Shown: positions 9,516-18,803, counted from the first letter of the stretch. The stretch: DNA of 64,000 nucleotides from Blastocatellia bacterium (GCA_016713405.1 JADJPF010000003.1:1-64000), one strand, 5' to 3'. Made by a program: numbers and translations. Notes: generated by a model not told the origin, from the sequence alone.

Positions 9516-12047
9516 TTTTGATAAAGGCTCGTATGAATTTAATATTTTATTTAACTCATCAAAATTTATCGGTTTAGTAATAAAGTCATTCATTCCAACA
9601 ATAAAGCATTTTTCCTTAAATTCTGTAATTGCATGAGCAGTCATAGCAATAATTGGGATATTGCAATTTTCATCACCTGCTGCACCAGCACGGATGGTTT
9701 CTGTAGCAGTTAATCCATCCATTTTTGGCATTTCTATATCCATTAAAATTAGGTCAATCGTATTGTTTTTTAGCTGTTGAATTACTTCTTCGCCATTAGT
9801 AGCAACAATTACTTTATGTGATAATTTTTCTAACAGCTTGGTAGCTACTTTACGATTTATTAATTCATCTTCTGCCAACAAAATTCTTAGACTTTTATTA
9901 GCTTGTTTAATCAATGGGATACTTTTGTCAGAATGTGTTTTGCTTACTTTACTTTCTTCTGACAGTGCTAGCGTTAATTCAAAAGAAAAAATACTACCTT
10001 TATTAACTTCACTATCTAGCTTAATAGTGCTATCCATTAATTCTATTAATTGTCTGCAAATAGCAAGTCCCAGGCCAGTACCACCATATTCTCGTGTGGT
10101 AGAGCTTTCTGCTTGGCTAAAATTTTCAAATATTTGATCTTGTTTTTCTGGAGCAATACCAATACCAGTATCAGCAATGGCAAAATAAATAGTTGTGCGT
10201 TCTTTAGTTATTTTTAATTGTTTAGCTGTTAAAGTAATAGATCCTTTTTCTGTAAATTTAATAGCATTATTTAGTAAATTAACTAATACTTGACGCAAGC
10301 GTATAGAATCACCTTTAACATATTTTGGTAAATCTGTAGATTTATCTAACTCTAACAGCAAATTTTTTTGCTTAGTCTGAACATTAAATATCTGTATAAT
10401 ATTATCTAGTAACTCTACCAGATTAAAATCTACTATTTCTAATTCTAGTTTTCCTGCCTCTATTTTTGATAAATCTAAAATATCATTGATTATTCCTAAT
10501 AGATGGTGTGATGAATGGTTAACTATTTGTAAGTTTTCTTTCTGTTGTTCAGTTAGGTTAGTATCTAATGTCAAATTAGTCATTCCAATAATAGCATTCA
10601 TTGGTGTTCTAATTTCGTGGCTCATTTTGGCTAAAAATAGACTTTTGGCCTTACTTGCCATTTCTGCTTGTTGTTTAGCCAAAAGTAGTTCTTCTGTACG
10701 TTCTGCAACACGTTTTTCTAATTCTTTGTTCATTGCTTGTAAAGTAGTATTTAATTGGTTTTGCAAATATAGAGCTTGTTCTTTTTGTTGAAGTGTTTGT
10801 GTTTGTGCTTGTGTAGTTTCTTCTTTTAAGGTGTTTATCTGATCTGCTAGTGCTAATGACCAAAAAAGCGTTGTTAAAACAATCCCTACCTGATATCCAT
10901 GTTCAATTATCGTGTTACTAGGAAGTAAAGAAAAAATAAATGCAATACGAGCAAAAACGGGTAAAATCAGCGGCACCCAAGCTAATATATAGTAGCGTGT
11001 TTGACGATAGCCTTTTTGCCAAACTATTAAAGAAATAGTTAAACAGACAACAGAAGTAATTATTCCTAAAATATTTATTACTTGGCTTAATAAACCATAG
11101 CTAATAAATGGAATAGCTAATAACGACATTAAAAATAAAGCTATTAAAATTAAAACTACTTGATAGGCATAAAAAAGGGTTTCCTTTATATGTAGAAAAG
11201 CTGCTGTAAATTTTAGAAAAGTAATAAATATTAAAATAGTGCTTAAAGGAACTAAAAAAGCTATAGAACTTTTTGTTGTAGGCCAAACATATTGTTGTCC
11301 CAGTCCATCAAATGAAACTTGAAATAAAGTTACACTTAGCAAAAATAAAACATAATATAAATAGCTTTTCTCTCTTAAATGATAAAACAAAAATAGATGA
11401 TATCCTGCTATTGCTAGTAAACAGCCGTAAAATAAACCCATTAATAAATAATCTAGTGTTTGTTTTTGTAAAAATAGCTCTAAGGATTGAATTGTTAAGG
11501 ATATAACCATTACAGCTTGGCTTTGGTAGCGTAAATAAATAATTTTTTCTTGATTATCATCAAAGGTGAGATTAAAAACTAACAACCTAGATTCAATTTC
11601 TCGACTAGTAAAAGGTTCTAATGTACCTACTTTAATATGCTTAAAATCCCGATTATTATTTGATTGGTAAAAATCTAAAAAATGTGTATTAGGATAATTG
11701 CTAACTAATAACCATTTTTTACTTAAATCACTATTATTTTTAACACGAAATCTAACCCAATAGGTGTTGCGAGTAAAACCAAAGTTAGGAATTTTTTTGT
11801 CATTAGCAATAAATTTACTGTCATATTCTAAAGAGCTAACCTGTTGAATAGTTAGTTCATTAGTAGGATCTACTAGTATTTCTAAATTCAACCCTAATAT
11901 ATATTGTGTAATACTATCGCTTAAATCCAAAGTAGTTTTGCTGATTAAAGCCTTATCGCTCTCTATTGATTGGCAATAACTTACTGTAGTAAGTAGTAAA
12001 AAAAACAGCCAAGCAATTCCCAATACTTTAAGGATAAATTTAAGCAT
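9510..12047 (-). CDS. Hybrid sensor histidine kinase with 7TMR-DISM sensor and receiver domain
   Basis: This 845-residue membrane sensor has a signal peptide (1-25), a periplasmic 7TMR-DISMED2-like carbohydrate-binding-type domain (about 40-185, including NTYWVRFRVKN) and seven membrane helices (about 200-400). A coiled coil (410-465) follows, then a HisKA domain with the phospho-acceptor His in MSHEIRTPMN (about 476). The HATPase domain shows the N box NLLNNAIKFT, G1 ADTGIGIAPE and G2 GTGLGLAICR. The C-terminal receiver (about 720-840) shows acidic pair LLAEDE, phospho-site Asp in LILMDIEMPKMDG and Lys in FITKPINF. It lies 78 bases downstream of the NtrC-type regulator and is likely in the same operon. 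The ligand is unknown. Confidence 0.93.
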   Translation of the reverse strand: MLKFILKVLGIAWLFFLLLTTVSYCQSIESDKALISKTTLDLSDSITQYILGLNLEILVDPTNELTIQQVSSLEYDSKFIANDKKIPNFGFTRNTYWVRFRVKNNSDLSKKWLLVSNYPNTHFLDFYQSNNNRDFKHIKVGTLEPFTSREIESRLLVFNLTFDDNQEKIIYLRYQSQAVMVISLTIQSLELFLQKQTLDYLLMGLFYGCLLAIAGYHLFLFYHLREKSYLYYVLFLLSVTLFQVSFDGLGQQYVWPTTKSSIAFLVPLSTILIFITFLKFTAAFLHIKETLFYAYQVVLILIALFLMSLLAIPFISYGLLSQVINILGIITSVVCLTISLIVWQKGYRQTRYYILAWVPLILPVFARIAFIFSLLPSNTIIEHGYQVGIVLTTLFWSLALADQINTLKEETTQAQTQTLQQKEQALYLQNQLNTTLQAMNKELEKRVAERTEELLLAKQQAEMASKAKSLFLAKMSHEIRTPMNAIIGMTNLTLDTNLTEQQKENLQIVNHSSHHLLGIINDILDLSKIEAGKLELEIVDFNLVELLDNIIQIFNVQTKQKNLLLELDKSTDLPKYVKGDSIRLRQVLVNLLNNAIKFTEKGSITLTAKQLKITKERTTIYFAIADTGIGIAPEKQDQIFENFSQAESSTTREYGGTGLGLAICRQLIELMDSTIKLDSEVNKGSIFSFELTLALSEESKVSKTHSDKSIPLIKQANKSLRILLAEDELINRKVATKLLEKLSHKVIVATNGEEVIQQLKNNTIDLILMDIEMPKMDGLTATETIRAGAAGDENCNIPIIAMTAHAITEFKEKCFIVGMNDFITKPINFDELNKILNSYEPLSKL

Positions 12048-12125
12048 TTATTGGCCCAACTTTAGCTAAAAACCTTACCTAATGGATAATTTGGTGGAAC
12101 AAAGAAAATCTTTTTTTAGATTTAA

Positions 12126-13538
12126 TTAATTTAATACATCTTTTTCAATGTTATATTTTTTGATTTTCAAGTAAAGAGAATTTCTTGATAGTCCAAGTTT
12201 TTTTGCTGCTGGCTCAACACGGCCATTAGTGCTTTTCAGGACTCGCTCAATATGTCGTTTTTCATTTTCTTCAAGTGTTAAACTTGTATCATCTAATGCA
12301 GCTATATTAGTAGGTGTGTTAACTGTGCTAACAAGTTGATTAGCTGATAAAGTTTGGGGTTGAGACGCTTTAGAAGGAAAATCTAAGAGCAAATCTTTGT
12401 CCGTTAAAACTTCGCTATTGCTAAATAAAACTGCACGCTCTAACACATTTCTTAGTTGGCGAATATTTCCCGGCCAATGATAGCTTTGTAATGCTTTTTC
12501 TGCTGTTACAGAGAGTGTAATTTCCTTATGTTTTAATGGAGAAAGTTCTTTTAATAAATGTTTGGCTATGATTGGAATATCAGTCACTCGGCTTCGTAAA
12601 GCAGGAGTTTCTAAAGGAATTGTGCTAATACGAAAATAAAGGTCGCTACGAAATTTCTTTTCTTCCACAAGTTGGTTTAAGTCCTGATGTGTAGCGGCAA
12701 TTAGACGAACATCTACTTGACGATCTGCGGTGCTTCCAAGTCTACGGAAGCGTTTTTCTTCTAAAACTTTTAGTAACTTAGGTTGAATTTGTGGATCAAC
12801 ATCTCCAATTTCATCTAAAAATATTGTTCCACGATGTCCAACTTCAAAAAGCCCTGCTTTGCTAGAAACTGCACTGGTAAAAGCACCTTTTTCATGTCCA
12901 AAAAGTTCTGTTTCTAAAAACTCTTTTGTTAGTCCAGCACAATTAAGATCTACAAATGCTTCATCTGATCGAGAGCTATTTTCATGAATCCATTTTGCTA
13001 AAACTCCTTTGCCAGTGCCGGTTTCACCTAAAATTAAAATTGGACTATCAGCATTTATTACCCGTTCAACTCTTTCTTTTAACTGTTGAATTAAAGGGCT
13101 ACTACCTAAAAATGGATTTAAGCTTTTTCTAGCTTGTTGGGTTTTATTGGCTATTAATTTTTGTCGGTTCCGATGGTTTTCTAAAAGTCTTTCAAGTATG
13201 ACTAAAAGTGCTGGTAGTTCAATAGGTTTAGTTAAAAATTGTTCTGCACCTTGTTTGATGGCTTTTACAGCAAGTTCTATTGAGCCATGAGCCGTTAAGA
13301 TAAGCAGTGGGACATCTGGCGCGATTTCCTTAAAAATAGAAAGTAGGTCTAGTGCTGTTCCATCCGGTAAAGAATAATCAATTATTGCTGCATCAGGTTG
13401 GGAGTTACGAAAAATTTCTTTTGCTTTTTCACAATTAAAAGCTTCTAAAACATTATAACCTTTTGACCCTAAAAACTTACGTATACCAAATCTAATGCCT
13501 GGTTCATCATCTACAACTAAAATTTTATTTCTTGACAT
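12126..13538 (-). CDS. NtrC-family sigma-54-dependent response regulator
   Basis: This cytoplasmic transcription activator has 470 residues. The receiver domain (1-120) shows VVDDEPG, phospho-site Asp in AAIIDYSLPDG and Lys in LTKPIEL. The AAA+ domain (about 145-380) shows Walker A GETGTGKG, the sigma-54 contact loop GAFTSA (norm GAFTGA) and Walker B GTIFLDEIGD. A Fis-type helix-turn-helix closes the protein (AAKKLGLSRNSLYLKIKKY). Its start overlaps the end of the PAS kinase gene by 14 bases, so the two are almost certainly partners. The divergent control region holds a perfect palindrome and a -24/-12 promoter, which suggests the YbjN-like gene is a direct target. Confidence 0.95.
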   Translation of the reverse strand: MSRNKILVVDDEPGIRFGIRKFLGSKGYNVLEAFNCEKAKEIFRNSQPDAAIIDYSLPDGTALDLLSIFKEIAPDVPLLILTAHGSIELAVKAIKQGAEQFLTKPIELPALLVILERLLENHRNRQKLIANKTQQARKSLNPFLGSSPLIQQLKERVERVINADSPILILGETGTGKGVLAKWIHENSSRSDEAFVDLNCAGLTKEFLETELFGHEKGAFTSAVSSKAGLFEVGHRGTIFLDEIGDVDPQIQPKLLKVLEEKRFRRLGSTADRQVDVRLIAATHQDLNQLVEEKKFRSDLYFRISTIPLETPALRSRVTDIPIIAKHLLKELSPLKHKEITLSVTAEKALQSYHWPGNIRQLRNVLERAVLFSNSEVLTDKDLLLDFPSKASQPQTLSANQLVSTVNTPTNIAALDDTSLTLEENEKRHIERVLKSTNGRVEPAAKKLGLSRNSLYLKIKKYNIEKDVLN

Positions 13539-15070
13539 TTATTTTCTTTCCCTCATTAATTACTGGAAGTAAAACACTTACTTCAGCACCGCCTTTAGGA
13601 TTATTATCAGCAAAAACTTTGCCTTTGTGTTGTTCAACAATTTTTTGAACTATAGGCAAGCCTAGGCCCGTACCACCTGGACGACGAGAATAAAATGGGT
13701 CAAAAATTTTTAGTAAATCTTCTTGACTAAATCCTGGCCCAGAGTCTTGGACAATTATTTTTAACCAATTTTTGTCATCTTCTGCTAAAACACTTACTAT
13801 AATTATTACTTTAGAATTTTTAGGAGAATGATTAATAGCATTATCTAACAGATTTTGAAAGACTTGTACAAGCCGAGTTTCATCTAGTAAAATTTGTGGC
13901 AAATTATTTGATATTTGAAGATCTATTTGTACTTTTTTTTGGCTTGCTAAGTGTTCACAAAATTTAATTGCTTCTGTAATAACTAAATTAATTGTGCTAG
14001 GCAAAAGCTTTTGACTAGCAGGTTTTCCATACTCTAGCAAATCTTTCATTAATTGAGTTAGCCGGTTTAACTCGCTATGTAAAATATCTAAATATTCTTT
14101 ATATTCTGGATGTTCTGGAAAGTCTTCTTCAAAAGCTTCTAGCGTCGCACTCATACTAAAAAGCGGGTTGCGGACTTCGTGAGCAACTCCAGCAACAAGT
14201 GAACCTAGAGCAGACATTATTTCACTACGACGCAAAGATTCTTGTAGCTCTACTAATTTAGTAATATCTTTGGCTACAACAATTACTCGCTCAGACTCTG
14301 CTGCTTTGGAAAAACTAATAGCAAGATCCCAAGTTTTTTTAACATCTTGTATTTGATAAGAAATAGCTTTTAGTTCAGTGTTTTTAATATTTTTTAGCAT
14401 TCTTAAGACAATCTAAAATTTGTTTCCAAGGTTGATAGCTTGATAAATCCTTTAGATTAAACCCAATAATTTTATTTTGAGTTTGTTCTTTAGCTAGTTC
14501 TTCGGCTGCTTTATTAAGTCGAACTATTTTCCAAGTATTGTCTAAAATAATAATTGGTGATTCAATAGCGGTAAAAGTCAATTGTAATTCTTGTGCAACA
14601 GCTTCAACAGAAATTTGTAATTGCTCTTGTTCTTCAATTAGACGTTTTTTTTCCGTCATATCACGGGTAACTTTAGCAAATCCTATTAATTGGCCTACTT
14701 CATTTCTAACAGGAGAAATATTTACATTTGCCCAAAACTTTGAACCATCCTTGCGTAGCCGCCAGCCTTCTCTTTCAAAATGGCCTTCCTTTACTGCTGT
14801 GTCCAAGCCAAATTGAGGTAAATCTTTTTCTTGATCTTCTAGTGTGTAAAAACAAGAAAAATGCTTGCCTATTATCTCTGAAGCCTTATAGCCTTTGATG
14901 TTTTCTGCCCCATCATTCCAGCTAATTACATAACCATTTTTATCCAGCATATAAATGGCATAATCCTTAACACTTTGCACTAGCAAGCGAAAAGAATGAT
15001 CATAGTAAATATCTGCTAATAGTTGTCGGTGTTCTTGAATAGCTTTTTTAGGTATTTTTTCGTTTTTCAT
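13525..15070 (-). CDS. PAS-domain sensor histidine kinase (one frameshift as sequenced)
   Basis: This soluble histidine kinase has no membrane segment. The first PAS domain (about residues 18-140) shows IYMLDKNGYVISWNDGAENI and FWANVNISPVRNE, and a second PAS domain follows. The HisKA acceptor His is in GVAHEVRNPL. The HATPase domain shows QNLLDNAINH and GGTGLGLPIVQK. As written, the frame breaks in a run of six A on the coding strand near 14386-14396. This gives two overlapping pieces, 14384-15070 and 13525-14400. The second PAS domain is split across that point and is complete when one base is shifted, so this is one gene of about 515 residues. It overlaps the NtrC-type gene downstream. No ribosome site is visible before the ATG. 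Confidence 0.88.
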
Positions 15071-15084
15071 ACTTTATAAATACA

Positions 15085-15100
15085 TCAAAACTTGTGCCAA
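15085..15100 (-). promoter_or_regulatory. Weak sigma-54-like promoter before the PAS kinase
   Basis: On the minus strand the bases read TTGGCACAAGTTTTGA. The -24 half is perfect and the spacing from GG is ten bases, but GA replaces GC at -12. The predicted start of transcription would fall about three bases before the kinase ATG and leave no ribosome site. It may therefore be fortuitous, or a leaderless message. Confidence 0.25.
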
Positions 15101-15147
15101 AAATAAATTTAGCTTAAAAACTTATTTTTTCCTAAAAATTAGAAAAG

Positions 15148-15167
15148 TTGTCTTAAATTTAAGACAA
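15148..15167. promoter_or_regulatory. 20-bp perfect palindrome, candidate activator binding site
   Basis: TTGTCTTAAATTTAAGACAA is a perfect 20-bp palindrome in the 242-base divergent region between the PAS kinase and the YbjN-like gene. Its centre lies about 114 bases upstream of the start site predicted from the -24/-12 promoter at 15246. That is the usual distance for an NtrC-type enhancer site. The nearest NtrC-type protein is encoded by the divergent operon. Symmetry and position are seen; binding is inference. A 16/20 match lies at 4135-4154. Confidence 0.6.
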
Positions 15168-15245
15168 AAAAATATTATCTAAAAATTACTATCTCTAACT
15201 AGTTCTAAAATATGGCGGTTATTATAAGTAAATATTTTAAGTATT

Positions 15246-15262
15246 TTGGCACTTATATTGCT
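15246..15262 (+). promoter_or_regulatory. Sigma-54 (-24/-12) promoter of the YbjN-like gene
   Basis: TTGGCACTTATATTGCT carries the invariant GG and GC separated by exactly ten bases and matches the consensus TTGGCACNNNNNTTGCW. Transcription should begin near 15272. That leaves about 40 bases of leader with an AGAGG ribosome site before the ATG at 15313. Such promoters need an NtrC-type activator, and one is encoded next door. Confidence 0.75.
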
Positions 15263-15312
15263 AAGCATTAAAAATATCTATTTCTCTTACTCCCCCAAAA
15301 GAGGACAAATAA

Positions 15313-15837
15313 ATGAGCGTATTAATTGTAGATAAAGCAAAAAATCAAGTAAAAGATAAAATAAATAAAAATATTCCAAAAATGGAGTTTAAGTCAAAAG
15401 CTCAAAAAGCATGTTATGAAAAAATTAAACCATGGATTGAAGAACTATTTAAAGAAATTGTTGTAGCAGATAAATTTATCCCTCTATTTTCTATTCCTTT
15501 TCGTTCTGCAATTACTCATATAATAGTTAACCCATGGTATGATGATGCGGTAATTACTACTAGAGCTTATGTAGTCTATGGAGCTAACTTAACACCAGAG
15601 CTACTGTATTTTTTACTAAGAAAAAATGTAGCTATGCGTTTTGGAGCTTTTGGAATTGATGAAGATGGAGAAATAATTTTTGAACATAATATTGTTGGCT
15701 CAACTTGCGATAAGGAAGAATTAAATGCTTCTGTAATAGAAGTAATGAGAATGTCAAACAAATATGATGATGAGATTGTAAATAAATGGGGTGGACAAAG
15801 GGCAATAGATTTAATTAAACAACCTTTTATAGTGTAG
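15313..15837 (+). CDS. YbjN / type III secretion chaperone-like domain protein
   Basis: This 174-residue cytoplasmic protein has no signal peptide or membrane segment. The central pattern is typical of YbjN-family proteins with a type III secretion chaperone-like fold: LTPELLYFLLRKNVAMRFGA, then GIDEDGEIIFEHNIVGSTC, then ELNASVIEVMRMSNKYDDEI. Members of this fold bind peptides or other proteins. YbjN in Enterobacteria is linked to stress and motility control, but no mechanism can be assigned here. It stands alone, under what looks like a sigma-54 promoter, and is closed by a long hairpin with a T run. It is the clearest candidate target of the adjacent kinase/NtrC pair. Confidence 0.65.
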   Translation: MSVLIVDKAKNQVKDKINKNIPKMEFKSKAQKACYEKIKPWIEELFKEIVVADKFIPLFSIPFRSAITHIIVNPWYDDAVITTRAYVVYGANLTPELLYFLLRKNVAMRFGAFGIDEDGEIIFEHNIVGSTCDKEELNASVIEVMRMSNKYDDEIVNKWGGQRAIDLIKQPFIV

Positions 15838-15870
15838 TAACTTTATATAACGTGCCAAGTTAGTACAATT

Positions 15871-15959
15871 AACTAGTAGATCTTAAGAGTTAAAACTTAG
15901 AAGTTAAAATTTTAACTTCAACAAAATTTTAACTTTTGGATCCTACTAGTTATTTTTTT
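15871..15959 (+). terminator. Long hairpin terminator after the YbjN-like gene
   Basis: Outer arms AACTAGTAG (15871) and CTACTAGTT (ending 15951) pair, and the interior holds several TTAACTT/AAGTTAA repeats, including the perfect palindrome at 15901-15918. Seven T follow at 15953-15959. The fold can form in more than one way, but it ends in a classic T run. Confidence 0.6.
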
Positions 15960-15974
15960 GTTAAAAACTTTTTC

Positions 15975-16004
15975 TAATAAACTGACTATGGAGTCAGTTT
16001 ATTA
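15975..16004. promoter_or_regulatory. Inverted repeat upstream of the TetR gene, candidate operator
   Basis: Perfect 12-bp arms, TAATAAACTGAC (15975-15986) and GTCAGTTTATTA (15993-16004), flank the six bases TATGGA. The core TGAC-N8-GTCA resembles sites of TetR-family dimers. It lies about 190 bases before the regulator start and follows a complete terminator, so it is more likely an operator than a second terminator. No T run follows it. Confidence 0.4.
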
Positions 16005-16195
16005 CCATCCAAGGTTTTCTCTTACTGATATAACCCATTTATAATAAGCTATATACAGACACGGAATAAAATACCCGAAAGTCAAATAAAAAATCTTGAA
16101 TTTTATTTCTTGGAATAGTAGTATGAATGGGGCTTCATTTCTGGGCATAATTAAAAAACTAAGTAATTAAATTTTAACCTATATTTGGGGGCTGG

Positions 16196-16861
16196 ATGAC
16201 TACCAACAGACCTTCGTTAAATAAACCTATATCTCAGGTTAATAGACCTTCGTTAAATAAACCTCTTACAGAGGTAATTGCCGCTGGCCCAACGGCAGAC
16301 AAATATGAATCTATTCTTTTAGCAGCAATTAGAGTTTTTGCTAGAAATGGATTTTTTAATTCTAAAGTAGCCGATGTTGCTAAAGATGCTGGTGTTGCAG
16401 ATGGCACAGTTTATCTTTATTTCAAAAATAAAGAAGACCTACTTATTTCCATTTTTAATTACATAATAGATGAAGCCATTGAAACTGCTCGTAAAGAACT
16501 AACCTTATTAACTGCACCTGATGAACAAATTCGTAAATTAGCACACTTACATCTTAACTTGATGGGGAGGGATGAAAACCTAGCTAAAGTATTTCAAGTA
16601 GAACTGCGGCAATTAAAATTTATGGAGCAGTTTTCTACAACAAAATTAAGTATTTATTTTGAGTTTATACGCACAGCAGTTGACCGAGGACAACAGCTAG
16701 GAGTTTTTCGTACAGGTATTAACTCACAAATTGCGGCAAAAGTCCTTTACGGCGCGTTAGATGAGATGGTGACTAACTGGATTTTAAGTAAGAAAGAATA
16801 TAATCTATCAGATATGGCTGATCCTGTTGTTGACATCTTCTTGAATGGAGTAAAAAAATGA
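16196..16861 (+). CDS. TetR/AcrR-family regulator of the beta-oxidation operon
   Basis: This 221-residue DNA-binding repressor is of the TetR class. The helix-turn-helix lies at about residues 37-85 (RNGFFNSKVADVAKDAGVAD, then GTVYLYFKNKEDLL). The C-terminal half is the ligand-binding and dimer region. It is the first gene of a fatty-acid operon and overlaps the acyl-CoA synthetase start by ATGA, so a FadR-like role with acyl-CoA as effector is likely by analogy. The N-terminus carries an unusual tandem 12-residue repeat, NRPSLNKPISQV then NRPSLNKPLTEV, encoded by a 36-base direct repeat. An inverted repeat at 15975-16004 may be its operator. Confidence 0.88.
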   Translation: MTTNRPSLNKPISQVNRPSLNKPLTEVIAAGPTADKYESILLAAIRVFARNGFFNSKVADVAKDAGVADGTVYLYFKNKEDLLISIFNYIIDEAIETARKELTLLTAPDEQIRKLAHLHLNLMGRDENLAKVFQVELRQLKFMEQFSTTKLSIYFEFIRTAVDRGQQLGVFRTGINSQIAAKVLYGALDEMVTNWILSKKEYNLSDMADPVVDIFLNGVKK

Positions 16862-18710
16862 GTGCAACCGCAATAAGTGAAATAAAAACTTTTCCCGGCA
16901 AACCCTCGACCCTCGTCCAAGTCTTGCACCATGCTTTAGACAATTTTAGTAAAAAAGCAGCATTTCACTACAAGCAAGGTGGAAAATGGAAAAGTGTCTC
17001 CTATGGTGAGGTAGCAATGCGTATTCGCCATACAGCATTAGGGCTTCATAAATTAGGAATAGTTCATGGCGATAGAATTTCTTTAATGGCTGAAAGCTCT
17101 GTAGACTGGGTTGTTGCTGACTTTGGTTCGCTAGCAACTGGAGCCGCAGACGTTCCTATTTATCCAACTTTAACAGCAAAACAAGCCGCTTATATTATTA
17201 GAGATAGCGGATCACAAATAATCTTTATTTCTAATGAAGGACAACTTAAAAAAGTCTTAGAAGTTATTGATGAACTTCCTGAACTAAAAAAATTGTCGTC
17301 TTTGGTGATTACAATGCGAGTTTATTTAAAAACCCAAACCTAGTAATTAAACTTAAAGACCTAGAAGAAATGGGTCAAACTCTCGATAAAGAACAACCTA
17401 AACTTTATGAACAAATAACTGGCAAAATACAAGCTAAAGATCTAGCAACATTAATTTATACATCTGGCACTACTGGCGAACCAAAAGGAGTAATTCTTAC
17501 TCATTGGAATTTAACTTTTAATGTAATCAATACATCTGATGAAAGCTTAATTTTTTCCGATGAAGATTGCTCGCTTTCCTTCTTGCCTTTTTCACATGTT
17601 TTTGAACGCGCAGTTGTTTATAGCCTTATTTACCTTGGTATTCCTATGCACTTATCAGAAAGTATTGAAGCAGTTGGAGCAAACCTTTTAGAAGTACGCC
17701 CAACTATTATGACTAGTGTGCCAAGAATGTTTGAAAAAATAATGGGCAAAATTACTGAACAAGGTATGATGGCAGGCTTTCCTAAAGCTAATATTGTTCG
17801 CTGGGCAGTTGATATTGGCCGACAATGGGCGCGTCTTTATCACAAAGGTGATGACATACCATTAACACTAGATTTGCAGTACAAATTAGCTAAAGCTCTT
17901 TTCTATGACAAACTTTACCATGAAAAAATGGGGGGTCGTGTCCGTCTGTTTCTTTCAGGTGGTGCGCCGCTTGCAGACGATATTGCTTACTTTTTTTTAG
18001 CTATGAATATTACCATTCTGCAAGGCTATGGTCTTAGTGAAACATCTCCAGTAATTTCTATGAATTCTCCTAAAGAAAATCGTGTTGGCAGCGTAGGAAA
18101 AGTTGTTAAAAACGTAGAAGTTAAAATAGCTGAAGATGGCGAAATTCTGGTTCGTGGGCCAAATATTCTACAAGGCTATTACAATAAGCCTACAGAAACC
18201 GCTAATGCCTTTGAAGATGAATGGTTTAAGACTGGTGATATAGGTAAGTTTGACAAAGATGGATTTCTCTACATCACAGATCGTAAGAAAGAACTCTTAA
18301 AAACCAGTGGTGGTAAGTATTTAGCTCCTCAACCAATTGAAAGCGCGTTAAAAGGTAGCATCTACGTTTCTCAAGTAATGCTTGTAGGTGATAATCGCAA
18401 GTTTCCTTCCGTGCTAATTGTGCCTAATTGGGAAACAATGGAAAATTATGCTAAGGCTAATGGGATTTCCTATAGCTCGCGTAAAGAGCTTTGCACTAAC
18501 GCAAAAATACTAGACATGATGCTAAAAGAAGTTACCCGACTTACACCAGATTTAGCACAGTATGAGAAGATTAAGAAAGTAGCTTTGATTGAAAATGAGT
18601 TTAGTATTGAAAATGGTGAACTTACACCAACGCTAAAAGTTAAACGCCGAATAATCGAAGAACATTATAAAGATGTTATAGAAAAGATGTATGAGGGTGG
18701 AAAAGATTAA
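16858..18710 (+). CDS. fadD: Long-chain acyl-CoA synthetase (AMP-forming), one frameshift as sequenced
   Basis: This enzyme activates fatty acids to acyl-CoA with ATP, at the membrane or in the cytoplasm. The AMP-binding motif is LIYTSGTTGEPKGV. Later motifs are GYGLSETSPV, GDIGKFDKDGFLYITDRKKE and KTSGGKY. As written, the frame breaks at 17285-17292, where a run of seven A replaces the eight needed for the reading ELKKIVVFGDYNASLFKNPN. The pieces are 16858-17343 and 17370-18710, and the rejoined protein has about 617 residues, a normal length. The start overlaps the TetR stop (ATGA). The stop TAA overlaps the ATG of a tiny cysteine-rich frame. The gene belongs to the beta-oxidation operon. 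Confidence 0.9.
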
Positions 18711-18799
18711 TGCTTAAGCGCGACGCTAAAAACTCTATTAGAATTATTCGTTGCTGCTTTTGCTGCAAATTTTGCTGCTGTGTAATCAGCAATAACTAG
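18710..18799 (+). CDS. Tiny cysteine-rich reading frame, possible leader peptide
   Basis: A 29-codon frame starts at an ATG that shares a base with the fadD stop (TAATG), so it could be translated by ribosomes ending fadD. Residues 15-24 read CCFCCKFCCC, giving seven Cys in ten codons, six of them TGC. The frame ends with TAG at 18797-18799, only four bases before a strong terminator hairpin that precedes the fadB ribosome site. The layout resembles a leader peptide whose translation decides termination. GCGCGA at the start of the frame could compete for the 3' arm of the terminator. The frame and hairpin are seen; expression and function are unproven, and the cysteines could simply come from a repeated TTTGCTGC motif. 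Confidence 0.4.
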   Translation: MLKRDAKNSIRIIRCCFCCKFCCCVISNN

Positions 18800-18803
18800 G
18801 GTG

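Noticed and set aside
12106..12123. AAATCT/AGATTT hairpin after the NtrC-type gene as a terminator
   Set aside because: The 6-bp AT-only stem is too weak and the genes on both sides are probably co-transcribed.
17285..17345. Programmed frameshift in the acyl-CoA synthetase gene
   Set aside because: No slippery heptamer with a following structure is evident, and similar one-base breaks occur in unrelated genes here.
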